Positions 16,681-24,113 of a stretch of DNA of 51,049 nucleotides are shown here, piece by piece. The notes beneath the pieces were generated by a model, which made no database searches, had not been told where the DNA came from, and saw only the letters and a program-made list of their open reading frames with translations. This DNA comes from Shimia haliotis (GTDB lineage: Bacteria; Pseudomonadota; Alphaproteobacteria; Rhodobacterales; Rhodobacteraceae). How positions within the stretch are numbered: the stretch's first letter is position 1; each line of letters begins with the position of its first letter. The DNA lies in NCBI RefSeq assembly GCF_900114415.1, contig NZ_FOSZ01000013.1, positions 1-51,049 of the forward strand, in the 5' to 3' direction. The position numbers and the translations under genes are program-made.

Positions 16681-17310
16681 TTATGAGAACAGCATTCCGC
16701 CGTTGATATCTACGTTGGCTCCAGTGATGAATGCAGCCTCATCCGACGCGAGGAAAACCGCCAACTTAGCAACATCTTCGGACGTGCCTTCGCGCTTGAG
16801 CGGCGTGATACCAGCGACATGTTTTCTCACCTCAGGCTTGGTGAAAATGTTGTGGAAGTCCGTATCGATCATGCCCGGGCACAGCGAATTGACCCGAATT
16901 TTCGGACCCAACTCCTTGGCCAGACCACGTGTCAAAGTCATGAGCGCCCCTTTTGATGCGCCATAAGCAGAAGCTCCCGAGCCACCCCCATCACGACCTG
17001 CCTGTGAAGCGAGACCTACAATAGAGGAGCCTTCCGACATGTGCGGCAGGCATTCACGCACAGCCAGCACAAAAGAAGTCAGATTCACATCCATTACGGC
17101 GCGCAAATGATCCAGCGTCATCTCTGCCATCGGTACGCGGGCAAGAATGCCACCAGTTACGTGAAGCAGCATGTCGACTCCGCCAAAGGTTTCGACGGTC
17201 TTTGCAACCAAGGCTGCAACATCATCCTCGCTAGTCATATCGCCTTGCATTGCGAAGGCCCGGCCACCAGCTGCCGTGATTTCTGCCGCCGCACTAGTCT
17301 TGGCATCTCA
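16681..17310 (-). pseudogene. 5'-truncated short-chain dehydrogenase
   Basis: The frame encodes the SDR middle and C-terminus: a V-T-G-G motif (MLLHVTGGILA), the YGASK active site, and the SDR end (TGANVDINGGML). It lacks the N-terminal TGxxxGxG dinucleotide-binding strand. In-frame homology-like codons (D-A-K-T-S-A-A-A-E-I-T-A-A-G-G-R) continue upstream of the first ATG (17250) to about 17307, then hit a TGA. The neighbouring gene on the other strand starts at 17370, so roughly 35-40 residues are missing. Without the Rossmann glycine motif it should not bind NAD(P). The remaining sequence is intact, so the loss is recent or the fragment is tolerated. Confidence 0.75.
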
Positions 17311-17369
17311 ATAAACCGGGAAACTCTTGCCAAATATGGCACCACTTAACGACCCGCCGGAGGCCACAA

Positions 17370-18230
17370 ATGTTCAGGACCCTTACCGGCCGACCGCCCC
17401 AGACCGCATTGCCAGCCCTCGCCACCGATTGCCATATCCACCTGTTTGACAGCTCAAAGTTTCAATCCCAGCCTAACGGACCCGCCGCGCCCGAGGATGC
17501 GTTGATTGCGCACTACGAATCTGTCCAGTCATGGCTTGGGCTTGAGAGAGTCGTGATCGTGCAAGGCAACGCCTACCAAATGGACAATCGCTGCATTCTA
17601 GAAGGACTCGACCATTTTGGTGAAGCTGCGCGCGGCATAGCTGCGGTCAACACGGACATCAGCGACAAAGAACTGGATGAAATGACCTCTCGCGGAGTTC
17701 GAGGAGCACGGATTATGGACATTCAGCAAGGCGCCGTTGGAATGGACGATCTGCTTGCGATCAACGCCTGTGTTCATTCTTTTGGTTGGTCGCTTATTGT
17801 GCAGTTCGACGGCCGGGAACTTCTGAATCATATTCGCACGCTGGAGCAAGTCCAGGGAAACTATGTCATCGACCATACGGGAAAGTTTCTAAAACCCGTG
17901 GCGCCGGACAGCGCCGAATTTCAGGCGCTCTTGCGCCTGATAGATCGAGGAAATTGCTACGTTAAATTGTCAGGATGCTATGAAACCTCGATAATTGGAC
18001 CGCCTGGCTACGACGATCTGGCCGCGCTGTCCAAACACCTGATCAAGCACGCGCCAGACAGGATCATTTGGGGGACCAACTGGCCCCACAACATGGCGAC
18101 ATCACGGGCTACGTACCCTGACGACGTTCATTTACTGGATCTGGTCATGGATTGGGCTGGATCAAGCGAAAACATCCAGAAAATTTTCGTGTCCAACCCC
18201 GCGCGCCTTTATGGGTTTAGCCCGCCCTAA
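17370..18230 (+). CDS. Amidohydrolase, galactarolactone isomerase / PDC lactonase-like
   Basis: This 286-aa TIM-barrel metal hydrolase of the COG3618 group has the HxH metal motif at H22-H24 (DCHIHLFDS). A later IDHTGKF and a C-terminal WGTNWPH loop are typical of 2-pyrone-4,6-dicarboxylate lactonase and D-galactarolactone isomerase. Next to a KGSADH and a KDG-type kinase, the galactarolactone isomerase role is the more attractive one. It would interconvert galactaro-lactones in oxidative galacturonate breakdown, which is inference. ATG 17370 is preceded by GGAGG. Its 5' side abuts the truncated SDR, and its own promoter must lie in that 60-bp gap. Confidence 0.82.
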   Translation: MFRTLTGRPPQTALPALATDCHIHLFDSSKFQSQPNGPAAPEDALIAHYESVQSWLGLERVVIVQGNAYQMDNRCILEGLDHFGEAARGIAAVNTDISDKELDEMTSRGVRGARIMDIQQGAVGMDDLLAINACVHSFGWSLIVQFDGRELLNHIRTLEQVQGNYVIDHTGKFLKPVAPDSAEFQALLRLIDRGNCYVKLSGCYETSIIGPPGYDDLAALSKHLIKHAPDRIIWGTNWPHNMATSRATYPDDVHLLDLVMDWAGSSENIQKIFVSNPARLYGFSPP

Positions 18231-18272
18231 CCAACCGCGACTATCTGTTTTGCCACTTGCCGGTTTTAGTCA

Positions 18273-18299
18273 ACCTGTATTATAGGTATATAGGTATGC
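18273..18299 (+). promoter_or_regulatory. Candidate GntR operator / promoter
   Basis: Upstream of the regulator gene is a tandem 8-bp repeat TATAGGTA TATAGGTA (18281-18296), overlapping an imperfect palindrome ACCT-N7-AGGT (18273-18287). The AT-rich repeats could also supply a -10 element. FCD-type GntR regulators usually bind short palindromes near their own gene, so this is the best candidate operator in the gap. Confidence 0.4.
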
Positions 18300-18332
18300 A
18301 ATCTATGGCTTTGCGTAGCCGAGAGGATCACT

Positions 18333-19061
18333 ATGGTCGACGACTTCGAAGCGCTAGATCGCCGCCCGCTCTATGCGCGTGTGGCTGATGGCATTTTGAA
18401 AATGGTCTCTGACCAAGGATTACGACCAGGTGACGAACTTCCATCCGAAGCGGACCTATGCTCTCGCGCGGACGTCAGCCGGGTCGTTGTACGCGGCGCC
18501 TTAGCGCATCTTGCCGGAGCAGGTCACATCATGATTTCGAACGGCCGCAAGGCGCAGGTCAAGGAGATCAATCCCGACGTGCTGACGAACACTTTCAGCC
18601 ATGGATTGGCGACATCGCAGTTCTCGGTGAGCAAAGTGTTGGAGGTACGTCAAGGCATCGAAACCAGCACCGCTGCCCTGGCGGCCGAAAACAGGACCGA
18701 AGCACAAGCGGACCAACTGATTTCGTTATGCGACCAAATGGAAAGGGAGGTGGGTGCCCCCCAAGCGTTTGCAGATCTGGATTATCGGTTCCACCTTGCC
18801 ATCGCTGAGGCAACCGGAAATCCGCTTTATGTCTACATTGTCAAACCACTCCGTGAAATCATCAAACATTCGATAACCGTCGGGCGCCTGGCACAGTCAT
18901 CAGATGCGGACCAGACACGGATTCTCAGGGATCACCGGGCCATTCAATCTGCAATTTTCCGAGGAGATTCAAAGGCCGCAGCCGAAGCCATGCAAGCCCA
19001 TTTTTCTGCTGCGGGGCTTGCCTTGTCTCATCATCAACAGGACCAAAATAATGACCCGTGA
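18333..19061 (+). CDS. FadR-subfamily GntR transcriptional regulator
   Basis: This 242-aa regulator has an N-terminal winged helix (RPLYARVADGI ... LRPGDELPSEADLCSRADVSRVVVRGAL, residues about 11-65) and a C-terminal FCD ligand domain. The FCD metal-binding pattern D-x-x-(F)H (DLDYRFHLAIAEATGNPL) and later H (DHRAIQSAI, MQAHF) are present. FCD regulators of this type respond to sugar acids or carboxylates. It overlaps the kinase gene by 11 bp, so the two are co-translated. It probably controls the local sugar-acid genes on both strands. Confidence 0.9.
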   Translation: MVDDFEALDRRPLYARVADGILKMVSDQGLRPGDELPSEADLCSRADVSRVVVRGALAHLAGAGHIMISNGRKAQVKEINPDVLTNTFSHGLATSQFSVSKVLEVRQGIETSTAALAAENRTEAQADQLISLCDQMEREVGAPQAFADLDYRFHLAIAEATGNPLYVYIVKPLREIIKHSITVGRLAQSSDADQTRILRDHRAIQSAIFRGDSKAAAEAMQAHFSAAGLALSHHQQDQNNDP

Positions 19062-19977
19062 AACCCCTATTGCACTGGACGTTCTTTGCTTTGGCGAGCC
19101 GATGTTCGAATTCTCGTGGATAGAAACCAATACCATTCGTCCCGGCATTGGCGGAGATGTCTCCAACACGGCAGTGGCCGCCAATCGTGCTGGCGCCAAA
19201 GCCGGTATACTTACGCATCTGGGAAGAGACGGTTTCGGGGATCACATCTTGCAGCTCTATGCTGATGAAGGAATTGATGCATCGCGCGTCAAGAGGACCG
19301 ATACTGCGCCGACCGGTTTGTATTTCATAGAATATGGTCAGGATGGGCACCGGTTTTCCTATCGTCGCGCCGGATCGGCCGCAAGCCACATCACCCCCTC
19401 CGACCTGTCTCAGGATATGTTTGAGAACGTCGGGGTCCTTCACCTGAGCGGCATCACGCAGGCGATTTCGGAAACATCCTGCGCCGCCTCAATCCGTGCG
19501 GCCGAACTGGCCCGCGCGGCGGGCGCGCGTGTGGCGTTTGACACCAATTTGCGCCTCAACCTGTGGTCCGCAGACGACGCCCTCGGCGCGCTGGAAAAAA
19601 TTCTACCGCTTGTCGATGTTGTCTTTCCAAGCATCGAAGACGCAGAAGCTTTATTCGGCATCGATGATGCTGGCAAAATCTGCAGTTGGTTTTTGGAAAG
19701 AGGCGTCGAGATGGTTGTCCTTACCCTCGGAGAGCACGGCGCGATTGTTGCGGACGCAAGCGACCAGAAATTTATAAGAGCCTTCCCGGCCAATCTACGA
19801 GACGCCACCGGTGCCGGCGATACGTTTGACGGCGCCTTCCTTGCAGAATTCGCACGATCCTCGGACCCGCATCAGGCAGCAAGATTTGCATGCGCCGCTG
19901 CTTCACTCTCGGTGGAAACCGTGGGAGCCGTTGCATCTATTCCCAGACAAGATGCCATCTTGAAACGCCTTCAATGA
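19051..19977 (+). CDS. kdgK: PfkB-family sugar kinase, KDG kinase-like
   Basis: This 308-aa ribokinase-family enzyme starts at ATG 19051, inside the end of the regulator gene. A longer upstream frame is rejected as it reads through the regulator. Motifs include GGDVSNTAVAANRAGAKAG (residues about 31-49), the substrate-side YRRAGSAAS and the PfkB signature DATGAGDTFDGAF with catalytic Asp. The YRxGSAxS pattern matches 2-dehydro-3-deoxygluconate kinases. Product: KDPG for the Entner-Doudoroff split. The sugar specificity is inferred from motif and context. Confidence 0.85.
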   Translation: MTRETPIALDVLCFGEPMFEFSWIETNTIRPGIGGDVSNTAVAANRAGAKAGILTHLGRDGFGDHILQLYADEGIDASRVKRTDTAPTGLYFIEYGQDGHRFSYRRAGSAASHITPSDLSQDMFENVGVLHLSGITQAISETSCAASIRAAELARAAGARVAFDTNLRLNLWSADDALGALEKILPLVDVVFPSIEDAEALFGIDDAGKICSWFLERGVEMVVLTLGEHGAIVADASDQKFIRAFPANLRDATGAGDTFDGAFLAEFARSSDPHQAARFACAAASLSVETVGAVASIPRQDAILKRLQ

Positions 19978-20761
19978 GTCACCCCATCGTGAAACAAAGC
20001 CATTCGAAGCACAGGAAGAAATTCGCATGATCTGTTCAGTGGGATCGATCATGCCGGTCATTTTTTAGGCGATTCAAACAGAGCGTCACCCTTACCCAAA
20101 GCACAGTTTTCAGGTAGTTTTCCTACGCTCAAGGCAACGCAATCCTCTCCCGCTGCGCCGGATTTAATCGTAGCCTAGTCAGATGTTCCCATCGGGATCA
20201 TCGACGCAGATCATTCCCTTGCGCTTCAAAGTGTGCGCAATGCCAAGGTGGTGGGCCCAAACTGCAAAGTTCCTCACGGCGCAGCAAATACGCAGATTGA
20301 GGTTTATCCAGCAAGAAACGCAGCTTTTGCGGGACACCGTAGCCGCAAGCGAGCCCCCGCGCCAACGACGACAAGCAAACGATTGCTAGCCGCAAACTCC
20401 AAATTTGGCTCACTGACAGTCATGGTTTCAGAAGCTTGACGAACTGCCGGCGGTTGGTGCAAATCGACAAAAAGGACAGGTGCGTTCGAACCGACCACTG
20501 AGGGAACAACTGTCCATTCCAGGAAGTCGGACCATTTCGAAAATGGTGCTATCGCCCCCGAAATCCAAGTACCTTGCGTATGCAGGGTTTTGGGTGAGCT
20601 TTTGGGGGTGGGCGCAAAGACTTTTTGAAGCCAAAGTGGCGGAGGGAATGGGTCTGGTGGCCAACCCTATCCACCCCCTAAGTTATTGTAATCATTGATG
20701 CAGGAATGAGTTTGCAAATCATCCGAGTCAAACGGCTCTGGGAACGAACACTGCCCCTCAG
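19978..20761. other. 784-bp region with no convincing gene
   Basis: Several 60-80 codon frames occur on both strands, none with a ribosome site, domain or coding-like residue composition. It separates intact sugar-acid genes from the galE remnant and the mobile island, and is most simply decayed DNA. I see no tRNA, clear terminator or repeat in it. Confidence 0.5.
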
Positions 20762-21316
20762 TCAATCTTGCGCATAGCCATTGGGATTGGTGGATTGCCA
20801 GTTCCAGGTGGTCCTGCACATGTCGGCAACGTCCAGGTTGGCTTTCCACCCGAGAAGGCGCTCGGCTTTGTCAACCGCCGCCAGGCTGCGCGCCACATCG
20901 CCATCGCGGCGCGGCCCAATCTTATAGGGCACCGCGCGCCCGGAGGCATGCTCAAACGCTTTCACCATCTCAAGCACCGTGGCGCCCTGGCCCGTGCCAA
21001 CATTTATGGCCTCGCACCCCTTGGAGGTTCCAGAAAACTGAATAGCGGCCAAATGGGCCCGCGCCAGATCTTCGACATGGATGTAATCGCGCTCTCCAGT
21101 TCCATCTCGAGTCTTATAATCCGTGCCAAAAACATTCAGGTGCTTCAAACGCCCAACTGCGACCTGCGAGATGTACGGAACGAGATTGTTCGGAATGCCA
21201 TTGGGATCTTCACCGATGCGGCCCGAAGCATCCGCTCCGACAGGATTGAAATACCGCAGCAATACCGCACTTGCTTCCTTCCACGAGGCAGCCCAATCGC
21301 GAATGATTAGCGCCAT
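20762..21316 (-). pseudogene. galE: C-terminal half of UDP-glucose 4-epimerase (galE remnant)
   Basis: About 184 residues remain, with the GalE C-terminal pattern: LLRYFNPVGAD, GEDPNGIPNNLVPYISQVA, GTRDGTGERDYIHVEDLA and the end WQSTNPNGY. The Rossmann GxxGxxG and the S-x(n)-YxxxK active site are absent. About 150-160 N-terminal residues are therefore missing, from roughly 21320 upwards where island sequence begins. By chance or selection an AAGGAGG lies just before ATG 21316, so the fragment could be translated, but not as an epimerase. The missing half is not elsewhere in the window, so a deletion accompanied the event. Confidence 0.85.
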
Positions 21317-21373
21317 GTGAACCTCCTTGTGGTTTTTGCGAACACTTGCGGGACCACCATGACCGAGGGGCTG

Positions 21374-21414
21374 GGAGGCACCGTGGAGGCAACCGGGAGG
21401 CAAACTGGGAGGCA
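21374..21414. repeat. Four helically spaced GGAGGCA repeats
   Basis: GGAGGCA occurs at 21374, 21385, 21396 and 21408, a spacing of 11, 11 and 12 bp (about one helical turn each). Flanking bases are partly conserved as well (ctGGGAGGCA at the first and last). It lies between the galE break and the first island gene, so it may be a protein-binding array near the element end. Confidence 0.75.
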
Positions 21415-21443
21415 GCGAAGTTAGATGCCTTAAAATGAAAAAA

Positions 21444-21468
21444 GCCGCCCCGAAGGACGGCCTTTTCA
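21444..21468 (-). terminator. Rho-independent terminator of the 407/308-aa operon
   Basis: Read on the minus strand, GCCGTCC-TTCG-GGGCGGC is followed by TTTTTT (complement of 21438-21443). The UUCG tetraloop, GC stem and U tract make a textbook terminator about 35 bp after the stop of the 308-aa gene. A run of four A-complement bases on the other side could make it work weakly in both directions. Confidence 0.88.
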
Positions 21469-21500
21469 TCGAAACACGAGGGGCAGGATCAGGGATCGAT

Positions 21501-22427
21501 TCAGCAGTTTCCGTTCTCGACCTTGACGAAACGCCATTTGTCGATGCCGCGGCCAAAAGCCTTTTTCAGGGTGTTAACCTGACCACCATAGCCAGCCTCT
21601 TCCAAAACAGTGGCAAGACGCAGAACTTGTGACTTTGACCAATAGGCCGAAAACAGAATTTCCAAGAACCGACGCTGCTTGTCCCCGCGGAAGGTGAGAG
21701 TTTCGCCCCGATACCAGACGATCCCGCAATCATCCGAATGATCGATCGGGAACCGATGCTGCGCCTCACCCGGGAAGACCCTTGCGCCAACGGCCTGCGG
21801 TGAGATGGCCAGCTTTCCAGATGCTTTGGCCACATCGGTCACGCTGATGACGATGTCCTTCTTACTCCCAGCAATAGGAAGGCGATCGCCCGGTGTGGAC
21901 GTCAGGATGACGCGAACCTCGTCAGGCGGCCTGCGTTCCAGCAGAGCACCAACCTTTTTCCACACCGCAGGATCTGAAAGCCGTCGCGCAAACCAGACCG
22001 GCACGGAGGATTTCGCGCCCTTGAGCTGGATGGTGCCAATGTCCCAGGCGACACTGTCGATCAACGAGATCGGGCGCGCCGGGGCAGCGCGCTCGAAATC
22101 TACCAACATCTTCGCGAAGAGCAGCGGGTAATCAACTGCAAGAGCTGCGATCTCCTTGGCATCGACCGCAACCCACCGACCGATGCTGTTGTTGTATCCA
22201 TACTGCCTGCGCTCGGCGCACCACTCTGCAGGGATGGGCTCGTCTTCATAGTCATCCATAGCGGTGACGACCGGGATATGTCCGGACGCGACCATCAACT
22301 TGGCCTCGAGCAACTGATCCGTCGCCCGAGGTGAACCTTGCCGCAGGACCGATGCCTGCACCTTGGCCGTGCGGGTTTCAACGACCTGCAGCAGCATATC
22401 GACCGCCCGCTTAGTCAATGAGGTCAC
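21501..22427 (-). CDS. Unrecognised 308-aa island protein, second of a pair
   Basis: I do not recognise a family. The protein is soluble. The N-terminal half is mixed helix and strand (ASGHIPVVTAMDDYEDEPI; RRQYGYNNSIGRWVAVDAKE). The last 70 residues (GETLTFRGDKQRRFLEILF ... LATVLEEAGY ... LKKAFGR) have the rhythm of a winged-helix, ending in strand-like KWRFVKVENG. It overlaps the 407-aa gene by 17 bp, so the two are translated together, and a strong terminator follows. Conserved pairing next to an XRE/ImmA switch suggests a stress- or phage-triggered function, but no catalytic motif is visible. Confidence 0.75.
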   Translation of the reverse strand: MTSLTKRAVDMLLQVVETRTAKVQASVLRQGSPRATDQLLEAKLMVASGHIPVVTAMDDYEDEPIPAEWCAERRQYGYNNSIGRWVAVDAKEIAALAVDYPLLFAKMLVDFERAAPARPISLIDSVAWDIGTIQLKGAKSSVPVWFARRLSDPAVWKKVGALLERRPPDEVRVILTSTPGDRLPIAGSKKDIVISVTDVAKASGKLAISPQAVGARVFPGEAQHRFPIDHSDDCGIVWYRGETLTFRGDKQRRFLEILFSAYWSKSQVLRLATVLEEAGYGGQVNTLKKAFGRGIDKWRFVKVENGNC

Positions 22428-23634
22428 CGATGTCGGAGCTGTCGGTCAGAATGCCCCAACGGCGCAGATACTTGTCGCCGATCAGGCGCTCATGCGGGGT
22501 CATGTCCTTCAAGTTGCAGCCATGTGGCATCGTCACCGTCAGCGTCAACGATTTGCCCCGCCCGCCGCTCGGGCCGGGCTGAAACTTGATTGTGAACCGC
22601 GCGCGCGTGACGATCCATTCAGGCGCTTCAGATGCAACGGACAGGACATGCCCCGAACTGCCAATGTCGAGCCCAATTCTCTCTTCTGCCATTTCCCACA
22701 CCGTGCGGTCGGCACCCGACATGGATTCGAGGATGATCCGTTCGTTAGGCTGGCCAACCTCCATAAGACGCAATTCTTTCACGGTGACGTCCGCGATGCC
22801 GTCATCAACGTCAGTCGGGAAGTCAAAGGGCTTCAACAGCACCCCAAGATCGTATTCCCGCAGCGGTATATGCTTTTCTTCGAAGTCGATCCCAAGCAGG
22901 TCCCGCGCCATGTAGGCAGTGAGATCCCTCCGGTCTGCAACTGTATTGGCCACCACCTCTATGACGCCGGTATCCGCCTCGTAAGTCAGCGCAGCCTCAA
23001 AAACCGGCTTCACGATGCGGCGGGACAATGTGCTGTTCGCGTCGAACCCAAGCATGTCCTCCGGCCGCCCTTCGCGATAGACAGCGACCTGCACGAGATC
23101 GCATTCCTGATCATCGAGGATGACGCGGTGCCGGTCGAAAACATCGACATGAACATGCGGCGTGTCGAAACGCTCGCGGATTGCCTTTGTGAAGTCAGCT
23201 ACCGATACAGCATCCCGGCGGACCACACGGTCCTTTTCTACTTCAAAGCCACTCCATGATCGGCCACGGCGCCGTTCATCATTGTAGCGGACCTCTTCAG
23301 CCTTACGAAACTGGTCTGGTTCATTCAAAAACACCCACAGCGAACGATTATTAGCCCCCTCCAGCGTGTCGAACACCTGCCGGTTGATGACGACATTCTG
23401 CAGCGCATTCTGGCCCGGTTCGTCCGCGAGAGCAGCGACCTGACTGGCATTCATGACAACGCGTTGTTTTTCACGGTCGTCCATGTCGTCGACAGCTTTG
23501 ATCAGCGGCTCGACGAGCTCCGCCTCGGGCTTGGTCCAATCGACCGGTGGAAGGGATGTGAACCCGGAGCCGGTAAAATAGTCATGCAACCGTGTGACGG
23601 GGGTCTTGCGAAGGAAGGAGGCGATAGCAGTCAT
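22411..23634 (-). CDS. Unrecognised 407-aa island protein, first of a pair
   Basis: The start ATG 23634 (MTAIASFLRKTPV) has AGGG upstream; the longer frame crosses the operator region and is rejected. No known domain is visible. The N-terminus (RLHDYFTGSGFTSLPPVDW) is followed by a helical acidic region (EPLIKAVDDMDDREKQRVVM). A central alpha/beta portion includes HVHVDVFDRHRVILDDQECD, and a beta-rich C-terminus contains RARFTIKFQPGPSGGRGKSLT. It lacks Walker, HNH, PD-(D/E)xK or HExxH motifs that I can identify. It is transcribed divergently from the XRE gene from a promoter with palindromic sites, so repression and induction through XRE/ImmA are likely. Confidence 0.75.
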   Translation of the reverse strand: MTAIASFLRKTPVTRLHDYFTGSGFTSLPPVDWTKPEAELVEPLIKAVDDMDDREKQRVVMNASQVAALADEPGQNALQNVVINRQVFDTLEGANNRSLWVFLNEPDQFRKAEEVRYNDERRRGRSWSGFEVEKDRVVRRDAVSVADFTKAIRERFDTPHVHVDVFDRHRVILDDQECDLVQVAVYREGRPEDMLGFDANSTLSRRIVKPVFEAALTYEADTGVIEVVANTVADRRDLTAYMARDLLGIDFEEKHIPLREYDLGVLLKPFDFPTDVDDGIADVTVKELRLMEVGQPNERIILESMSGADRTVWEMAEERIGLDIGSSGHVLSVASEAPEWIVTRARFTIKFQPGPSGGRGKSLTLTVTMPHGCNLKDMTPHERLIGDKYLRRWGILTDSSDIGDLID

Positions 23635-23689
23635 AGGAGCCCTTTCTGGCCAGGAGGAGGAGGGAATCGGCGCAAAGCGATACGATAAC

Positions 23690-23758
23690 GTTCGATCTAC
23701 ACCGAACAAACCGCCTCGTCTACTTGCGCGGCACGATTTTGTTCGGCATACCGAACAA
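23690..23758. promoter_or_regulatory. Twin palindromic operators in the divergent promoter
   Basis: Site 2 is a perfect 8-bp palindrome TTGTTCGG-CATA-CCGAACAA (23739-23758). Site 1, GTTCG-N8-CGAAC (23690-23707), shares the CCGAACAAA half. Both lie in the 158 bp between the divergent 407-aa gene and the XRE gene, the position expected for a repressor controlling both directions. XRE of the neighbouring gene is the obvious binder. Confidence 0.75.
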
Positions 23759-23792
23759 GCTTCCTGCAACGAAGGAAAACAAGGATGATACG

Positions 23793-24113
23793 ATGACCAC
23801 GTCCCTCGGCGCCAAGATCAAGCGCCACCGCCAGGAGAAGGGATACTCCCTCGACAAGCTCGCGGAATTGACCGACTCGAGCAAGAGCTACATTTGGGAA
23901 TTGGAAAACCGCGATGCACGAAAACCGTCGGGCGAAAAATTGACCCGAATTGCTCGGGCCCTCGAGGTCACAACCGATTATCTGCTAGATGAAAGTGAGG
24001 AGCCCGGAGACGCAGTACTGAAGGAGGCCTTCTTCCGCAAATTCAGCAAGCTCGACCCGGATGACCAAGCGAAAATCAATCAGATGATTGATGCGTGGGG
24101 AAAGAAGGATTGA
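23793..24113 (+). CDS. XRE-family repressor
   Basis: This 106-aa DNA-binding protein starts at ATG 23793 with AAGGA upstream. A cI/Cro-type helix-turn-helix covers residues about 6-62 (LGAKIKRHRQEKGYSLDKLAEL ... SYIWELENRDARKPSGEKLTRIARAL). A short acidic linker and a helical tail (FFRKFSKLDPDDQAKINQMID) may mediate dimerisation. It overlaps the ImmA-like gene by 19 bp. In ICEBs1-like switches the XRE partner is cleaved by the metalloprotease to induce the element; the same logic is likely here, but unproven. Confidence 0.9.
   Translation: MTTSLGAKIKRHRQEKGYSLDKLAELTDSSKSYIWELENRDARKPSGEKLTRIARALEVTTDYLLDESEEPGDAVLKEAFFRKFSKLDPDDQAKINQMIDAWGKKD

Noticed and set aside
20637..20665. Stretch resembling the 3' end of a tRNA (GTGGCGGAGGGAATGGG)
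   Set aside because: The expected T-loop GGTTCGAATCC complement and the rest of the cloverleaf are absent.
20183..20698. Several 60-78 codon frames on both strands after the KDG kinase gene
   Set aside because: They overlap each other, lack ribosome sites and show no known motifs.
21374..21414. GGAGGCA repeats considered as a CRISPR remnant
   Set aside because: Repeat units are only 7 bp with 4-5 bp spacers; no cas genes are present.
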